Below are positions 17,851 through 26,883 of a stretch of DNA of 64,000 bases, piece by piece. Origin of the DNA: Deltaproteobacteria bacterium (lineage in GTDB: Bacteria > Myxococcota_A > UBA9160 > UBA4427). Both the position numbers and the translations under genes were made by a program. The notes below the pieces were generated by a model. It searched no databases, was not told the DNA's origin, and was given only the letters and a program-made list of their open reading frames with translations. The stretch spans positions 496,001 through 560,000 of the forward strand of contig JADJOR010000005.1 of NCBI GenBank assembly GCA_016713665.1. The letters run 5' to 3'. Each line of letters opens with the position of its first letter. Position 1 is the stretch's first letter.

Positions 17851-19716
17851 TCATTCGAGTCCCTCGCTTCGATGAGTTGCATGAGCGCTGCCGCTCGCCT
17901 GGCCGGACTCGTTCTTGCGAACACCGAGCCGCGCCCGACGCTCGCGCAGCGCCGCGTCCTTCTGGGCCAGCAGATCCTCGTACCCCTCGTTCGAGATCCG
18001 CAGCTTTCGGGTCAGCTCATGCTCACGGGCGGAGAGTCGCCGCTCCTGAAACCAGGTGATCAGGTCCGAGAGGACCTGCTCGGCGGATCGCTCCGCGTCG
18101 ATCGGCGTATCATCCACCGCGATTTCCCGCAGGCGACGCCGCGCGTCGTCGTCGAGCCGCGGCTCGACGGCGAACGGATCGACACCGCCGCCTTCGGCGG
18201 CGGTCAGCTCCCCCTGCTGACCGGCCGAGAGGAGCTCGCTGATGATCGCCTTCCACGCACCTAGCGGGACCAACTCCTCGATCTGCAGAGCGATTTCGTC
18301 ACCGATGAGCCGGGGGCGCTGGAGACAGATCCGCGCCAGCTCGCGCAGCTGACGATCTTCCGGCTCGTCGCGTCGCTCGCGCTCGAGGCCGAGGGCGGCC
18401 CCGTCGACCTGGGGTGTCTGTGAGGCGTTTCGCGCCGCATCCCGCACGACGGCGGCGACGGCGGCGGGTGCGGCATCGATCGCGAGGGCGAGCCGCCGCG
18501 CGTACTCGTCGCGCGACACCACGTCGGCGACCCGGGCGACGAGCGGCGCCACGTGAGCGACCACGTCGGCCTTCTGATCCGGCGTCGCAATTCCGTGACG
18601 CACTGCGTTGCGAATCGTCTGTTCGAGGGCATCGGGCGCCTCGTCGACGAGACGGCGCAGCGCGTCGGCGCCTTCCTTGTTGAGATAGTCGTCCGGATCG
18701 AGCCCGCCGGGGATCGTGGCGGCGCGAACGCGCAGGCCGTGGGGCAGCAGCACGGCGAGCCCCTTCTCGGTGGCAGCCTGTCCGGCGCGATCGCCGTCGA
18801 ATACGAGCACGACCTCGCGGGTTCGTCGGCGGAGCGCGACACCGTGCTCGGGGGTGAGCGCGGTGCCACAGGTCGCGAGCGCTTCGCAGAGGCCGGCGCG
18901 CGCGAAGGCGATGCGATCGAAATAGCCCTCGCAGATGACGACACGGCCCGCACGTCGGATCGACTCGAGCGCGTCGGGCAACCCGTAGAACGCCTGCCGC
19001 TTCAGGAAGACGGGCGTCTCCGGGGTGTTCAGGTATTTCGGATCCTGATCGGCCTCGAGGGCGCGGCCGCCGAAGCCGACGACGCGACCGCGCACGTCGC
19101 GGATCGGGAAGGTCAATCGTCCGCGCAGGCGGTCGTAGTGGCCCGAGCCCGACTTGCGATCGACGAGCAGACCGGCCTTCATGCCGATCTCGGCGGGGAT
19201 CCGCTTCTCGCGCAGTCGCGCGGCGACCGCGTCCCAGCGCGACGGGGCGTATCCGATCCCGAACTCGTCGGCGAGCCGGCCGTCGAAGCCGCGGGAGAGG
19301 AGATAGTTGCGCGCGAGCTTGCCGTCGGGCTCGCGCAGGGCCTCGCGGTAGAGGGTCTGGGCGATCTCGTTCGCCTCGAAGATCCGCGTGGTGAGACCGG
19401 CTTCTCCGGCGCCCTCGCGCTCTTCGGGCACGACGATGCCGAGCTCGCTCGCGAGCTGACGCGCGGCCTCCGGGAACGAGAGTCCCGAGTGCTTGATCAG
19501 GAAGGCGATGACGTCGCCGCCTTCCTGACAGCCGAAGCAGTGGAAGATCTGGCGATCGGGGCTGACGTTGAAGGAGGGCGTCTTCTCGTTGTGGAACGGG
19601 CACAGGCCGCGCCAGTTGCGGCCGGCCTGCTTGAGCTCGACGTAGCGTCCGATGAGCCCGACGATGTCGGCGCGACTCCGAATCTCCGCAATCGTGCTGT
19701 CGGGGATTCGGCTCAA
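17851..19716 (-). CDS. dnaG: DNA primase DnaG
   Basis: The 621-residue protein makes RNA primers at the replication fork. It has the N-terminal CHC2 zinc-binding domain (C39, H42, C60, C63 in CPFH and FHCFGC), the catalytic core, a Toprim domain with ICEGYFD and VFDGDRAG, and a C-terminal helicase-interaction region. The start is TTG at 19716 with GAGAGGG upstream. It lies between rpsU and rpoD, so expression is probably coupled to ribosomal protein S21 and the main sigma factor. Confidence 0.95.
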   Translation of the reverse strand: MSRIPDSTIAEIRSRADIVGLIGRYVELKQAGRNWRGLCPFHNEKTPSFNVSPDRQIFHCFGCQEGGDVIAFLIKHSGLSFPEAARQLASELGIVVPEEREGAGEAGLTTRIFEANEIAQTLYREALREPDGKLARNYLLSRGFDGRLADEFGIGYAPSRWDAVAARLREKRIPAEIGMKAGLLVDRKSGSGHYDRLRGRLTFPIRDVRGRVVGFGGRALEADQDPKYLNTPETPVFLKRQAFYGLPDALESIRRAGRVVICEGYFDRIAFARAGLCEALATCGTALTPEHGVALRRRTREVVLVFDGDRAGQAATEKGLAVLLPHGLRVRAATIPGGLDPDDYLNKEGADALRRLVDEAPDALEQTIRNAVRHGIATPDQKADVVAHVAPLVARVADVVSRDEYARRLALAIDAAPAAVAAVVRDAARNASQTPQVDGAALGLERERRDEPEDRQLRELARICLQRPRLIGDEIALQIEELVPLGAWKAIISELLSAGQQGELTAAEGGGVDPFAVEPRLDDDARRRLREIAVDDTPIDAERSAEQVLSDLITWFQERRLSAREHELTRKLRISNEGYEDLLAQKDAALRERRARLGVRKNESGQASGSAHATHRSEGLE

Positions 19717-19747
19717 CGGGGCCCTCTCGTGGACTTTTCGAAGCTCG

Positions 19748-19945
19748 CTAGTTCACCGAGCGCCGCATCTTCTTGAGCGCGCGCTTGATGGCCGCAGCTT
19801 CCTTCTTCTTCTTGCGGATGCTCGGCTTGTCGTAGTACTCGCGTCGCCGGAGCTCGGTCAGGATGCCCGCCTTCTCGCAGGTCTTCTTGAACCGTTTGAG
19901 CGCGCCCTCAAAGGACTCGCTCTCCTTGATCTTGATCACGGGCAT
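19748..19945 (-). CDS. rpsU: 30S ribosomal protein bS21
   Basis: This 65-residue, very basic protein starts MPVIKIKESESFEGALKRF and contains the family segment RRREYYDKPSIRKKKK, so it is bS21. It is the first gene of the rpsU-dnaG-rpoD operon, with GAGGG about 7 bases before the ATG. The 261 bases upstream to hisF hold no convincing gene and probably contain the operon promoter. Confidence 0.95.
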   Translation of the reverse strand: MPVIKIKESESFEGALKRFKKTCEKAGILTELRRREYYDKPSIRKKKKEAAAIKRALKKMRRSVN

Positions 19946-20206
19946 GTCATTCCCTCGATATCCGCGGGAAGCGACCGACCTGCGAGCGAGACGACGAGAC
20001 GACTTCCAGGAGCGGTGATCCGCAAGGGCTCACCGTGCCGCCTGTAAGTATCTCCAGCGTCCGCTTCGTGGCGTGCGAATCCGGGATCCGCGACCACGCC
20101 GCCTTCGATTGCCTCTCCGTTGCCCGTATCCATGCCGGGCAGGTTCACTTGAAAGGGCGCCCAACCTAGCGCAGCGCCACCGGGGACTCCAACGGACCCC
20201 GCGGGA

Positions 20207-21010
20207 TCATTCCACTCCAGGACTCGGGGGACGCACGGCGATCCCCCGCTCGATCAACGCCCGCTTCACCCGCCCGACCGTCGTCTCCCCGAAATGGAAG
20301 ATCGAGGCCGCGAGCGCCGCCTGGCAATGACCTCCGGCCGGCCCGTCGTCGAGGGCGGTCGCGAGGTCGGCCGCACTCCCGCCCCCGCCCGAGGCGATGA
20401 CCGGGATCGGGACCCGATCCGCGACCGCCCGCAGCAGTGCGAGGTCGTAGCCCTGCTTCGTGCCGTCCCGGTCCATGCTGGTCAGCAGGATCTCGCCGGC
20501 CCCGGCCGCCGCCATCCGGGCGGCCCATTCGACGGCATCGATTCCGGTCGAGTTGCGCCCGCCATGGGTGAAGACCTCCCAGCGCGGCGACTCGCCGGGC
20601 GCCGAGACCTGCTTCGCGTCGATCGCGAGGACGAGGTTCGCACTCCCGATCTTGGCCGCCGCCTGCTCGACGAGCTCGGGGTTCTTGATCGCGGCCGTCA
20701 TGATCGAGACCTTGTCGGCCCCGGCGTTCAGGAGATCGCGGATGTCCTGCAGCGAACGGATGCCGCCTCCGACGCAGAGCGGCATGAAGACGCTCTCGGC
20801 GGTTCGCGCGACGATGTCGAGCAGGATGCCACGGGCCTCGTGGCTCGCCGTGATGTCGAGGAAGGTGATCTCGTCGGCTTCCTGGGCGTCGTAACGCTTC
20901 GCGACCTCGACGGGATCGCCGGCGTCGACGTGGTCGACGTATTGGACGCCCTTGACGACCCGCCCCTTGTCGACGTCGAGACACGGGATGATGCGTTTGA
21001 AGAGCGGCAT
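20207..21010 (-). CDS. hisF: Imidazole glycerol phosphate synthase cyclase subunit HisF
   Basis: The 267-residue TIM-barrel enzyme combines PRFAR with ammonia from HisH to give imidazole glycerol phosphate and AICAR. Signature residues include the catalytic aspartates in CLDVDKGRVVKG (residue 12) and MDRDGTKQGYD, and the phosphate-binding CVGGGIR and ASGGGG. ATG at 21010 was chosen from the conserved N-terminus MPLFKRIIPCLD. An apparently longer frame upstream comes only from the G/C-only tract at 21011-21170. It is the last visible gene of the his run. Confidence 0.93.
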   Translation of the reverse strand: MPLFKRIIPCLDVDKGRVVKGVQYVDHVDAGDPVEVAKRYDAQEADEITFLDITASHEARGILLDIVARTAESVFMPLCVGGGIRSLQDIRDLLNAGADKVSIMTAAIKNPELVEQAAAKIGSANLVLAIDAKQVSAPGESPRWEVFTHGGRNSTGIDAVEWAARMAAAGAGEILLTSMDRDGTKQGYDLALLRAVADRVPIPVIASGGGGSAADLATALDDGPAGGHCQAALAASIFHFGETTVGRVKRALIERGIAVRPPSPGVE

Positions 21011-21170
21011 GGCCTCCCCCCAGGGGGGCGGGCGCGCGCGGGGGGGGGCCGGGGGGCCGGCGCGCCGCGGGGCCCCCCGCCTCGGGGGGGGGGGGGCGGC
21101 GGGGGGGCCCGGGGGGGGGGGGGGGGGGGCCCCCGGGGGGGGCGGGGGGGCCCCCGGGGGGCTGGGACGG
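21011..21170. repeat. Extreme G/C-only low-complexity tract between hisA and hisF
   Basis: About 160 bases consist almost only of G and C, with G-runs up to nearly 20 on the plus strand, lying where a short intergenic gap would be expected. Either the DNA really is a G-quadruplex-prone spacer or it is a poly-G sequencing or gap-filling artefact; the latter looks more likely. The end nearest hisF keeps a plausible ribosome-binding site (GGGGAGG). Confidence 0.7.
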
Positions 21171-21174
21171 GACA

Positions 21175-22008
21175 CTAAAGCAGCGCCTCGACTTCGCGGA
21201 GCGCCGACGCGAGGTCGACGCCGCCGGTGTAGATCGCGCGGCCGACGATCACGCCGCAGATGTTCTCGTCGCGCAGGCGCGCCGAGGCGACGACGTCCGC
21301 GCTCGTCGCGACGCCGCCCGAGACGATCACGGGGATCGACAGCGCGGATGCGAGCCGGGCGGTCGCCTCGAGATTGGGGCCCGTCAGCATGCCGTCGCGG
21401 GCGATGTCGGTATAGACGATGGCCGCGACGCCGGCGTCCTCGAAGCGGCGGCCCAGATCGACGGCGAGGATCTCGCTGCCCTCGGTCCAGCCCTCGACGG
21501 CGACGCGGCCGTCGCGGGCGTCGATCCCGACGACGATCCGTCCGGGATGCTTCGCCGCCGCCCGCTTCACGAGCTCGGGATCCCGCAGCGCGACCGTCCC
21601 GAGGATCACGCGATCGAGCCCCCAGGAGAGCGCCTCGTCGACGCCCTCGAGCGTCCGCAGCCCGCCGCCCATCTGCACCGGGATCCGCCCGACCGCCGCG
21701 AGGATCCGCCGGACCGACTCCGCCTGCACCGGCCGTCCGGCCTTCGCGCCGTCGAGATCGACGACGTGGATGCGCTTCACACCGATCGCCGCGAAGCGGG
21801 CGGCCACGGCGGAGGGATCGTCGTCGTAGACGGTGGCCGCGTCGTAGCGCCCCTGGGTCAGCCGGACCGCGCGACCGCCGAGCAGATCGATGGCGGGGAT
21901 CAGCTCGAAGGGCGGCCGGACCGCCGTGTCCGCCGCGCGGCCCGTTCCCGCGAGCGCATCCGTCGTCGACGGGGTGCGTGAAGCGCCCACTAACAGGCCT
22001 CCAGCCAT
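21175..22008 (-). CDS. hisA: Phosphoribosylformimino-AICAR-P isomerase HisA
   Basis: The 277-residue product is a (beta/alpha)8 barrel isomerase converting ProFAR to PRFAR in histidine synthesis. Conserved elements include PAIDLLGGRAVRL with the first catalytic Asp, VQMGGGLR, and YTDIARDGMLTGPN with the second Asp. The first 34 residues before PAIDLLGG are an unusual extension. The ATG lies inside hisH (19-base overlap), so a downstream non-ATG start is possible. It lies between hisH and hisF. Confidence 0.92.
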   Translation of the reverse strand: MAGGLLVGASRTPSTTDALAGTGRAADTAVRPPFELIPAIDLLGGRAVRLTQGRYDAATVYDDDPSAVAARFAAIGVKRIHVVDLDGAKAGRPVQAESVRRILAAVGRIPVQMGGGLRTLEGVDEALSWGLDRVILGTVALRDPELVKRAAAKHPGRIVVGIDARDGRVAVEGWTEGSEILAVDLGRRFEDAGVAAIVYTDIARDGMLTGPNLEATARLASALSIPVIVSGGVATSADVVASARLRDENICGVIVGRAIYTGGVDLASALREVEALL

Positions 22009-22667
22009 TGGCGATAGGCGTCGAGCAGCCGCTTGCCCGCGGCCTGGCTCTTCTCCGGATGGAACTGGACGGCGAAGACGTTGTCCTTCGCGACTGCGGC
22101 GGCGAAGCGACCGCCGTAGTCGGCCCAGCCGACGACCGTCTCGACGTCGGTCGGCTCGGGGCGATAGGAGTGGACGAAGTAGTAGACGTCGCGCTCGGGG
22201 AGCCGCTCGATCATCGGATGGCTGCCCGCATAACGGACCTCGTTCCAGCCGATGTGCGGGACCCGCAGCGGCCGCATGCGCGCACCGGCCCCCCCCGCCG
22301 CGCCGGTCCCCACCGCCTCGGATACTTCGTTCGGAAAGCGCGTGACCCGGCCGCGGAGGACCCCGAGCCCCTTCGTCCGACCGTGCTCGTCGCCTTCCTC
22401 GAAGAGGAGCTGGAGGCCGAAGCAGATGCCGAGATAGGGCCGGCCATGGTCGGTGACCTTGCGGATCGCGTCGGCGAGGCCGGCGTCGGTCAGCGAGCAG
22501 ACGGCGTCGCGAAAGGCGCCGACGCCGGGCAGCAGCACGCCGTCCGCGGACTCGACGACCTTCGGATCCGCCGTCACGACGGGGGTCAGCTCCGAGCGCT
22601 CGAGAGCTTTCGCGACGCTCCGGAGGTTGCCGGCGCCATAGTCGACGAGCGCGATGCGGGGGCGCAT
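21990..22667 (-). CDS. hisH: Imidazole glycerol phosphate synthase glutaminase subunit HisH
   Basis: The 225-residue class I glutamine amidotransferase supplies ammonia to HisF. The catalytic triad is visible: Cys in GICFGLQLLFE, and His and Glu in QFHPEKS. The oxyanion loop is LLPGVGAF. A glycine/alanine-rich insertion (around residues 118-128) sits before MRPLRVPHIGWN. It overlaps hisA by 19 bases and lies 4 bases after hisB. Confidence 0.93.
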   Translation of the reverse strand: MRPRIALVDYGAGNLRSVAKALERSELTPVVTADPKVVESADGVLLPGVGAFRDAVCSLTDAGLADAIRKVTDHGRPYLGICFGLQLLFEEGDEHGRTKGLGVLRGRVTRFPNEVSEAVGTGAAGGAGARMRPLRVPHIGWNEVRYAGSHPMIERLPERDVYYFVHSYRPEPTDVETVVGWADYGGRFAAAVAKDNVFAVQFHPEKSQAAGKRLLDAYRQWLEAC

Positions 22668-22671
22668 GGCG

Positions 22672-23304
22672 CTACAGCGCCCCCTTCACCGTGGGGAGCC
22701 CCGTCTCGCGCGGGTCGATCGCGACGGCCTCCCGCAGCGCGCGGGCGACGCCCTTGAAGGCGGCCTCGACGCAGTGGTGGGGGCTCTTGCCGTAGCGCTT
22801 CTCGACGTGGAGATCGAGTCCGGCGCTCTGGGAGAAGGCGTACATGAAGTCTTCGGTCAGGCTCGCGTCGAAGGACCCGATCCGGTCGTTCTCGAGCGCG
22901 AGCTGATACACCAGATAGGGTCGGTTCGAGACGTCGACCGCGACCTCGACCTTGGCCTCGGCCATCGGCAGCAGGCACGCGCCGAAGCGCTTGATGCCGA
23001 CGGCGCTGCCGAGCGCCTCGCGGAAGGCCTGGCCGAGGGAGATGCCGACGTCCTCGACCGTGTGGTGGAGATCGACGGCGACGTCGCCCTTCGCCTCGAG
23101 CTCGAGGTCGAAGAGGCCGTGGCGGGCGAAGGACTCGAGCATGTGGTCGAAGAACGGAATCCCGGTCGAGACCCGGTACTGGCCCGAGCCGTCGAGGTCG
23201 ATCCGCACGCGGATCTCCGTCTCCTTGGTCTTGCGCGCGATCGTCGCGACGCGACCCGGCCGCGCGCCCTCGCTCGGCTGTCTGTCTCGGTCTTTCGGGG
23301 ACAT
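22672..23304 (-). CDS. hisB: Imidazoleglycerol-phosphate dehydratase HisB (monofunctional)
   Basis: The 210-residue enzyme dehydrates IGP to imidazole acetol phosphate. Manganese-binding histidine motifs are present: FDHMLESFARHG, DLHHTVEDVGI and PHHCVEAAFK. There is no histidinol-phosphatase domain, so this is the monofunctional form. ATG at 23304 (MSPKDRDRQ) has GGAG five bases upstream; a longer reading upstream is not needed. It lies between the frameshifted hisD and hisH. Confidence 0.93.
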   Translation of the reverse strand: MSPKDRDRQPSEGARPGRVATIARKTKETEIRVRIDLDGSGQYRVSTGIPFFDHMLESFARHGLFDLELEAKGDVAVDLHHTVEDVGISLGQAFREALGSAVGIKRFGACLLPMAEAKVEVAVDVSNRPYLVYQLALENDRIGSFDASLTEDFMYAFSQSAGLDLHVEKRYGKSPHHCVEAAFKGVARALREAVAIDPRETGLPTVKGAL

Positions 23305-23377
23305 CGGAACTCCGCCGGCTGCCGCTCGCCCGGCCGTCGCGCGGCCCTGCGTCGCCGGCGATCCGGCTTCGCGCCGC

Positions 23378-24738
23378 CTACAGCTCGATTTCGCGCGCGG
23401 CTTCCCGTTCTCGGCGGGCGCGGCGGATCTTTTGTAGCCGCAGCTCCACCGACGCGCCATGACCCGTGAGCCCCTCGACGTTCGCGAGCCGCACGATGTC
23501 GGCGCCGAGCTCCCGCAGCTTCGGCGGCTCGAACTTCATGAAGCTCGTCCGCTTCAGGAAGTCCTCCACGGAGAGAGGTGAGAAGAAGCGCGCCGTTCCC
23601 CTGTGGGGAGGACGTGGTTCGGGCCGGCGAGATAGTCGCCGACGGCGACGGGCGTGTAGTGGCCGAGGAAGATCGCGCCGGCGTTCTGGACGGATTTCGA
23701 GGCGCGCTCGGGGTCCTCGACGGCGAGCACGAGATGCTCCGCCGCGTACTCGTCCGCGATCCGGATCGACTCCTCGAGGCTGCGCGTCTGCACGATCGCC
23801 CCGCGCGCCTTGATCGCCTTGGTCGCGATCGTCGTGCGGTCGAGCGTGGCCAGCTGACGGGTCACCTGCTCCTGGACCGCGCCGACCAGCGCCTTCACGT
23901 GGGTCACGAGGATCGACTGGGCGAGCTCGTCGTGCTCGGCCTGGGAGATGAGGTCGGCGGCGATCCAGGCGGGGGTCGCCGTGCGATCGGCGATGATGCA
24001 GACCTCGGTCGGCCCGGCCTCGCTGTCGATGCCGACCTGGCCGAAGACCTGCTTCTTCGCCGTCGCGACCCAGACGCTGCCGGGGCCGGTGATCTTGTCG
24101 ACACGGGGGACGCTCTCGGTCCCGTAGGCCAGCGCCGCGATCGCGTGGGCCCCGCCCATCTTGAAGACGCGGTGGACGCCGGCGACCCGGGCCGCCATGA
24201 GCACCTCCGGCCGGATCCGCCCGTCGGCCCCCGGCGGCGTCACCATGATGATCTCCGGGACCTCGACGACGGAGGCCGGGATCGCGTTCATGACGACCGA
24301 GGAGGGGTAGACGGCCTTGCCGCCGGGCACGTAGAGACCCACCCGGGCGAGGGGCCGCACGCGCTGGCCCATGTAGGCGCCGCCTTCCTCGCGCATCTCC
24401 CAGCTCGAGGGGATCCGCTTGCGGTGGAACTCGCGGACCCGCATCGCGGCCTTCCCGATCGCGGCGCGATCGGCGGAGGCGACGCGGTCGCAGGCCTCGT
24501 CCCATTCTTCCTTGACGACCTCGAGCTTGTCGAGCTTCGCGCCGTCGAATTTCTTCACGAACGCCAGCAGCGCTTCGTCTCCGCCTGCGCGCACGTCGGC
24601 GATGATCTTCGCGACGTCGCGCTCGACGTCGAGGACGGTGTCCCCGCGCCGATCGCAGATCGCGCGCCATTCCTCGGCGAAGCCGGCGGCGTCGCTCTTC
24701 AGAACACGCATCAGTTTCGCGGTCGCTTTGGCGGCCAT
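23378..24738 (-). CDS. hisD: Histidinol dehydrogenase HisD, frameshifted near the C-terminus
   Basis: HisD oxidises histidinol to histidine with two NAD and a zinc ion. Conserved features are GLYVPGGKAVYPSSVVM, GSVWVATAKKQVFG, SEAGPTEV, and SQAEHD with the expected zinc ligands Gln and His. As read, the frame breaks after GPNHVLPTG and ends at 23554. The adjacent frame then continues GTARFFSPLSVEDFLKRTSF to TAG at 23378, including LTGHGAS with the C-terminal zinc-ligand His. Restoring one base in the CCCC run at 23598-23601 joins the two into a normal-length protein of about 453 residues. This is probably a sequence error. ATG at 24738 has a good ribosome-binding site. Confidence 0.88.
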
Positions 24739-24819
24739 CTCTCGTCTCCCTGCCCGGTATGGGACGCTGCGTCCCCATGCTAGGCCACTTCCCCGCGATC
24801 GTTCGCAGTCGAAGTCAGG

Positions 24820-25767
24820 TCATGCTCCCGGCCAACGCCCAGCCACGACGCGCGCCCGACGTGCCAGGTCGAAGCGTCGCTCCACGTCCACGAATCCCGC
24901 ACCAGCCAACCACTGCTCGACCGTACCAGCCTGATCCGGCGCCAGCTCGATCAGGAGCCAGCCGCCCGGAGAGAGATGTCGACCCGCCTCGGCCACCAGC
25001 CGCCGGATCACGTCGAGCCCGTCCTCACCGCCGAAGAGCGCCATCTCGGGCTCGTGGGCCAGCTCGGGCGGAAGCGACTTCGCATCCTTTCGCGCCACGT
25101 ACGGCGGATTCGAGACCACGAGGTCGAACCGTTCGTTCGCCACGGGCTCGAAGAGATCGCCGTGCAGGAAGCGAACCCTCTCTCCTTGCGGCAACCGATC
25201 GGCATTTTCCGCCGCAATCTGAAGGGCCGCCTGGGAAAGATCCGTCGCCGTGATGTCGACCTCGGGCAGCTCCGAGGCCAGCGAGAGGGCGATTGCACCC
25301 GAACCCGTCCCCAGATCGAGAACGCGCCATTTCCGATCCGAATCGACGACCGAAGGATCGCCCTTTCCGGGTCCTTTGACCTTCGAGAGCGCCGCTTCGA
25401 CGAGCGTCTCCGTGTCGGGCCGCGGCGTGAGCACGTCGGGCGAGACCTTGAAGGCGAGCGACCAGAACTCCCGCTCGCCGAGCAGGATGGAGACCGGGAC
25501 CCGGTCCTGGGCCCGCCGCCGGACCAGCGCCCGATAGCGATCGCGCTCGGCCGGGAGCACGGGCTTCTCGAAGTCGACGTAGAGCCGCAGCCGCTCCGTC
25601 TCGAGGGCATGGGCGAGCAACAGCTCGGCGTCGAGGCGCGCCGACTCGATCCCCGCGCGCTTGAAGTAGTCCGTCGTCCAGCGCAGCAGCTCGAGCACCG
25701 TCCAGCTGCGGTCGCGGTCGCTCGCCGTCGCACCCGCGCTCCCGGCTGGTCGGACCTCGTCGCTCAC
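24820..25767 (-). CDS. prmC: Release-factor glutamine methyltransferase PrmC
   Basis: The 315-residue enzyme methylates the Gln of the GGQ motif in release factors using SAM. It has an N-terminal helical domain and a Rossmann methyltransferase domain with LDLGTGSGAIALSLA and the catalytic motif SNPPYV. No ATG fits. GTG at 25767 overlaps the prfA stop (GTGA), giving coupling with its own substrate gene, the common prfA-prmC order. A low-complexity tail precedes the first helix. Confidence 0.9.
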   Translation of the reverse strand: MSDEVRPAGSAGATASDRDRSWTVLELLRWTTDYFKRAGIESARLDAELLLAHALETERLRLYVDFEKPVLPAERDRYRALVRRRAQDRVPVSILLGEREFWSLAFKVSPDVLTPRPDTETLVEAALSKVKGPGKGDPSVVDSDRKWRVLDLGTGSGAIALSLASELPEVDITATDLSQAALQIAAENADRLPQGERVRFLHGDLFEPVANERFDLVVSNPPYVARKDAKSLPPELAHEPEMALFGGEDGLDVIRRLVAEAGRHLSPGGWLLIELAPDQAGTVEQWLAGAGFVDVERRFDLARRARVVAGRWPGA

Positions 25768-26861
25768 TCGTCGTCGTCCTGGCGCGCGATCGTCGTCCCG
25801 CTCTCGCGGGCCGCGGCGATCTGGGTGTGGACGGCGTCGAGCAGCTCGTCGAGATCGCCGGACATCACGGCGTCGAGCTTGTGGAGGGTCACACCGGCGC
25901 GGTGATCCGTGACTCGGCTCTGGGGGAAGTTGTAGGTCCGGATCTTCTCGCTGCGCTCGCCGGTGCCGACCTGGGAGCGGCGCTCCTTCGCGCGCTCGCT
26001 GTCGACGCGCTCCTGCTCGAGGGCGAGCAGCCGCGTGCGCAGGACGGTCAGCGCCTTCGCCTTGTTCTTGATCTGCGACTTCTCGTCCTGGCACTGGACG
26101 ACGAGCCCGGACGGGAGATGGGTGATGCGCACCGCCGAGTCCGTCGTGTTGACGCTCTGCCCGCCCGGCCCGCCGGCGCGCATGACGTCGATGCGCAGAT
26201 CCTCGCTCTTGATGTCGACGTCGACCTCTTCGGCCTCGGGCATGACGGCGACGGTCACCGTCGACGTATGGATGCGGCCCTGGCTCTCGGTCGCGGGGAC
26301 GCGTTGGACGCGGTGGACGCCCTTCTCGTACTTCAGGCGGCTGAAGACGTCCTGGCCCTCGAACTTGGCGATGATCTCCTTGAGCCCTCCGCCGTCGGTC
26401 TCGGAGTAGGAGAGCGTCTCGATCTTCCAGCGCCGACCTTCCGCATAACGGGAGTACATCCGGTAGAGCTCCGCGGCGAAGAGCGCGGCCTCGTCGCCGC
26501 CGGTCCCGGCGCGGATCTCGAAGATCGCGTTCTTCTCGTCGTTGGGATCCTTCGGCGTCAGCAGGATCCGCAGCTCGATCTCGAGGGCGGCGATCGCCGG
26601 CTCGAGCCGATCGATCTCGGAGCGCGCGAGCTCGGCCATGTCGGGGTCGTCGTCCTCGAGCATGCGCTTCGAATCGACGAGCTCCGCCATGGCGGCGCGG
26701 TAGCGCCCGCCGGCTTCGATCAGCGGACGCAGCGACCCGAGGCGGCGACCGAGCTTCTCGATCGCGCCGGGCTGCTTCGCCGTCTGCGGGTCCGAGAGCT
26801 GGGTCTCGATCTCGCGCGAGCGCGCTTCGGCTTCTGCGATCCGCTCGAGGAAATCGGCCAC
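25764..26861 (-). CDS. prfA: Peptide chain release factor 1
   Basis: The 365-residue protein ends translation at UAA and UAG. The peptide-anticodon region contains the PAT tripeptide (QRVPATESQGRIH) and the catalytic loop has GGPGGQSVN. The conserved SEKIRTYNFPQSRVTDHR follows. The length is normal. The start is GTG at 26861. It is followed by prmC with a four-base overlap and preceded by rho at a 22-base gap. Confidence 0.95.
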   Translation of the reverse strand: MADFLERIAEAEARSREIETQLSDPQTAKQPGAIEKLGRRLGSLRPLIEAGGRYRAAMAELVDSKRMLEDDDPDMAELARSEIDRLEPAIAALEIELRILLTPKDPNDEKNAIFEIRAGTGGDEAALFAAELYRMYSRYAEGRRWKIETLSYSETDGGGLKEIIAKFEGQDVFSRLKYEKGVHRVQRVPATESQGRIHTSTVTVAVMPEAEEVDVDIKSEDLRIDVMRAGGPGGQSVNTTDSAVRITHLPSGLVVQCQDEKSQIKNKAKALTVLRTRLLALEQERVDSERAKERRSQVGTGERSEKIRTYNFPQSRVTDHRAGVTLHKLDAVMSGDLDELLDAVHTQIAAARESGTTIARQDDDE

Positions 26862-26883
26862 GGGATGCTCGAATCGCCTTCGA

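Noticed and set aside
19936..20148. 70-codon minus-strand frame upstream of rpsU
   Set aside because: It overlaps the rpsU start by 10 bases, has no recognisable family and its composition is not like the neighbours.
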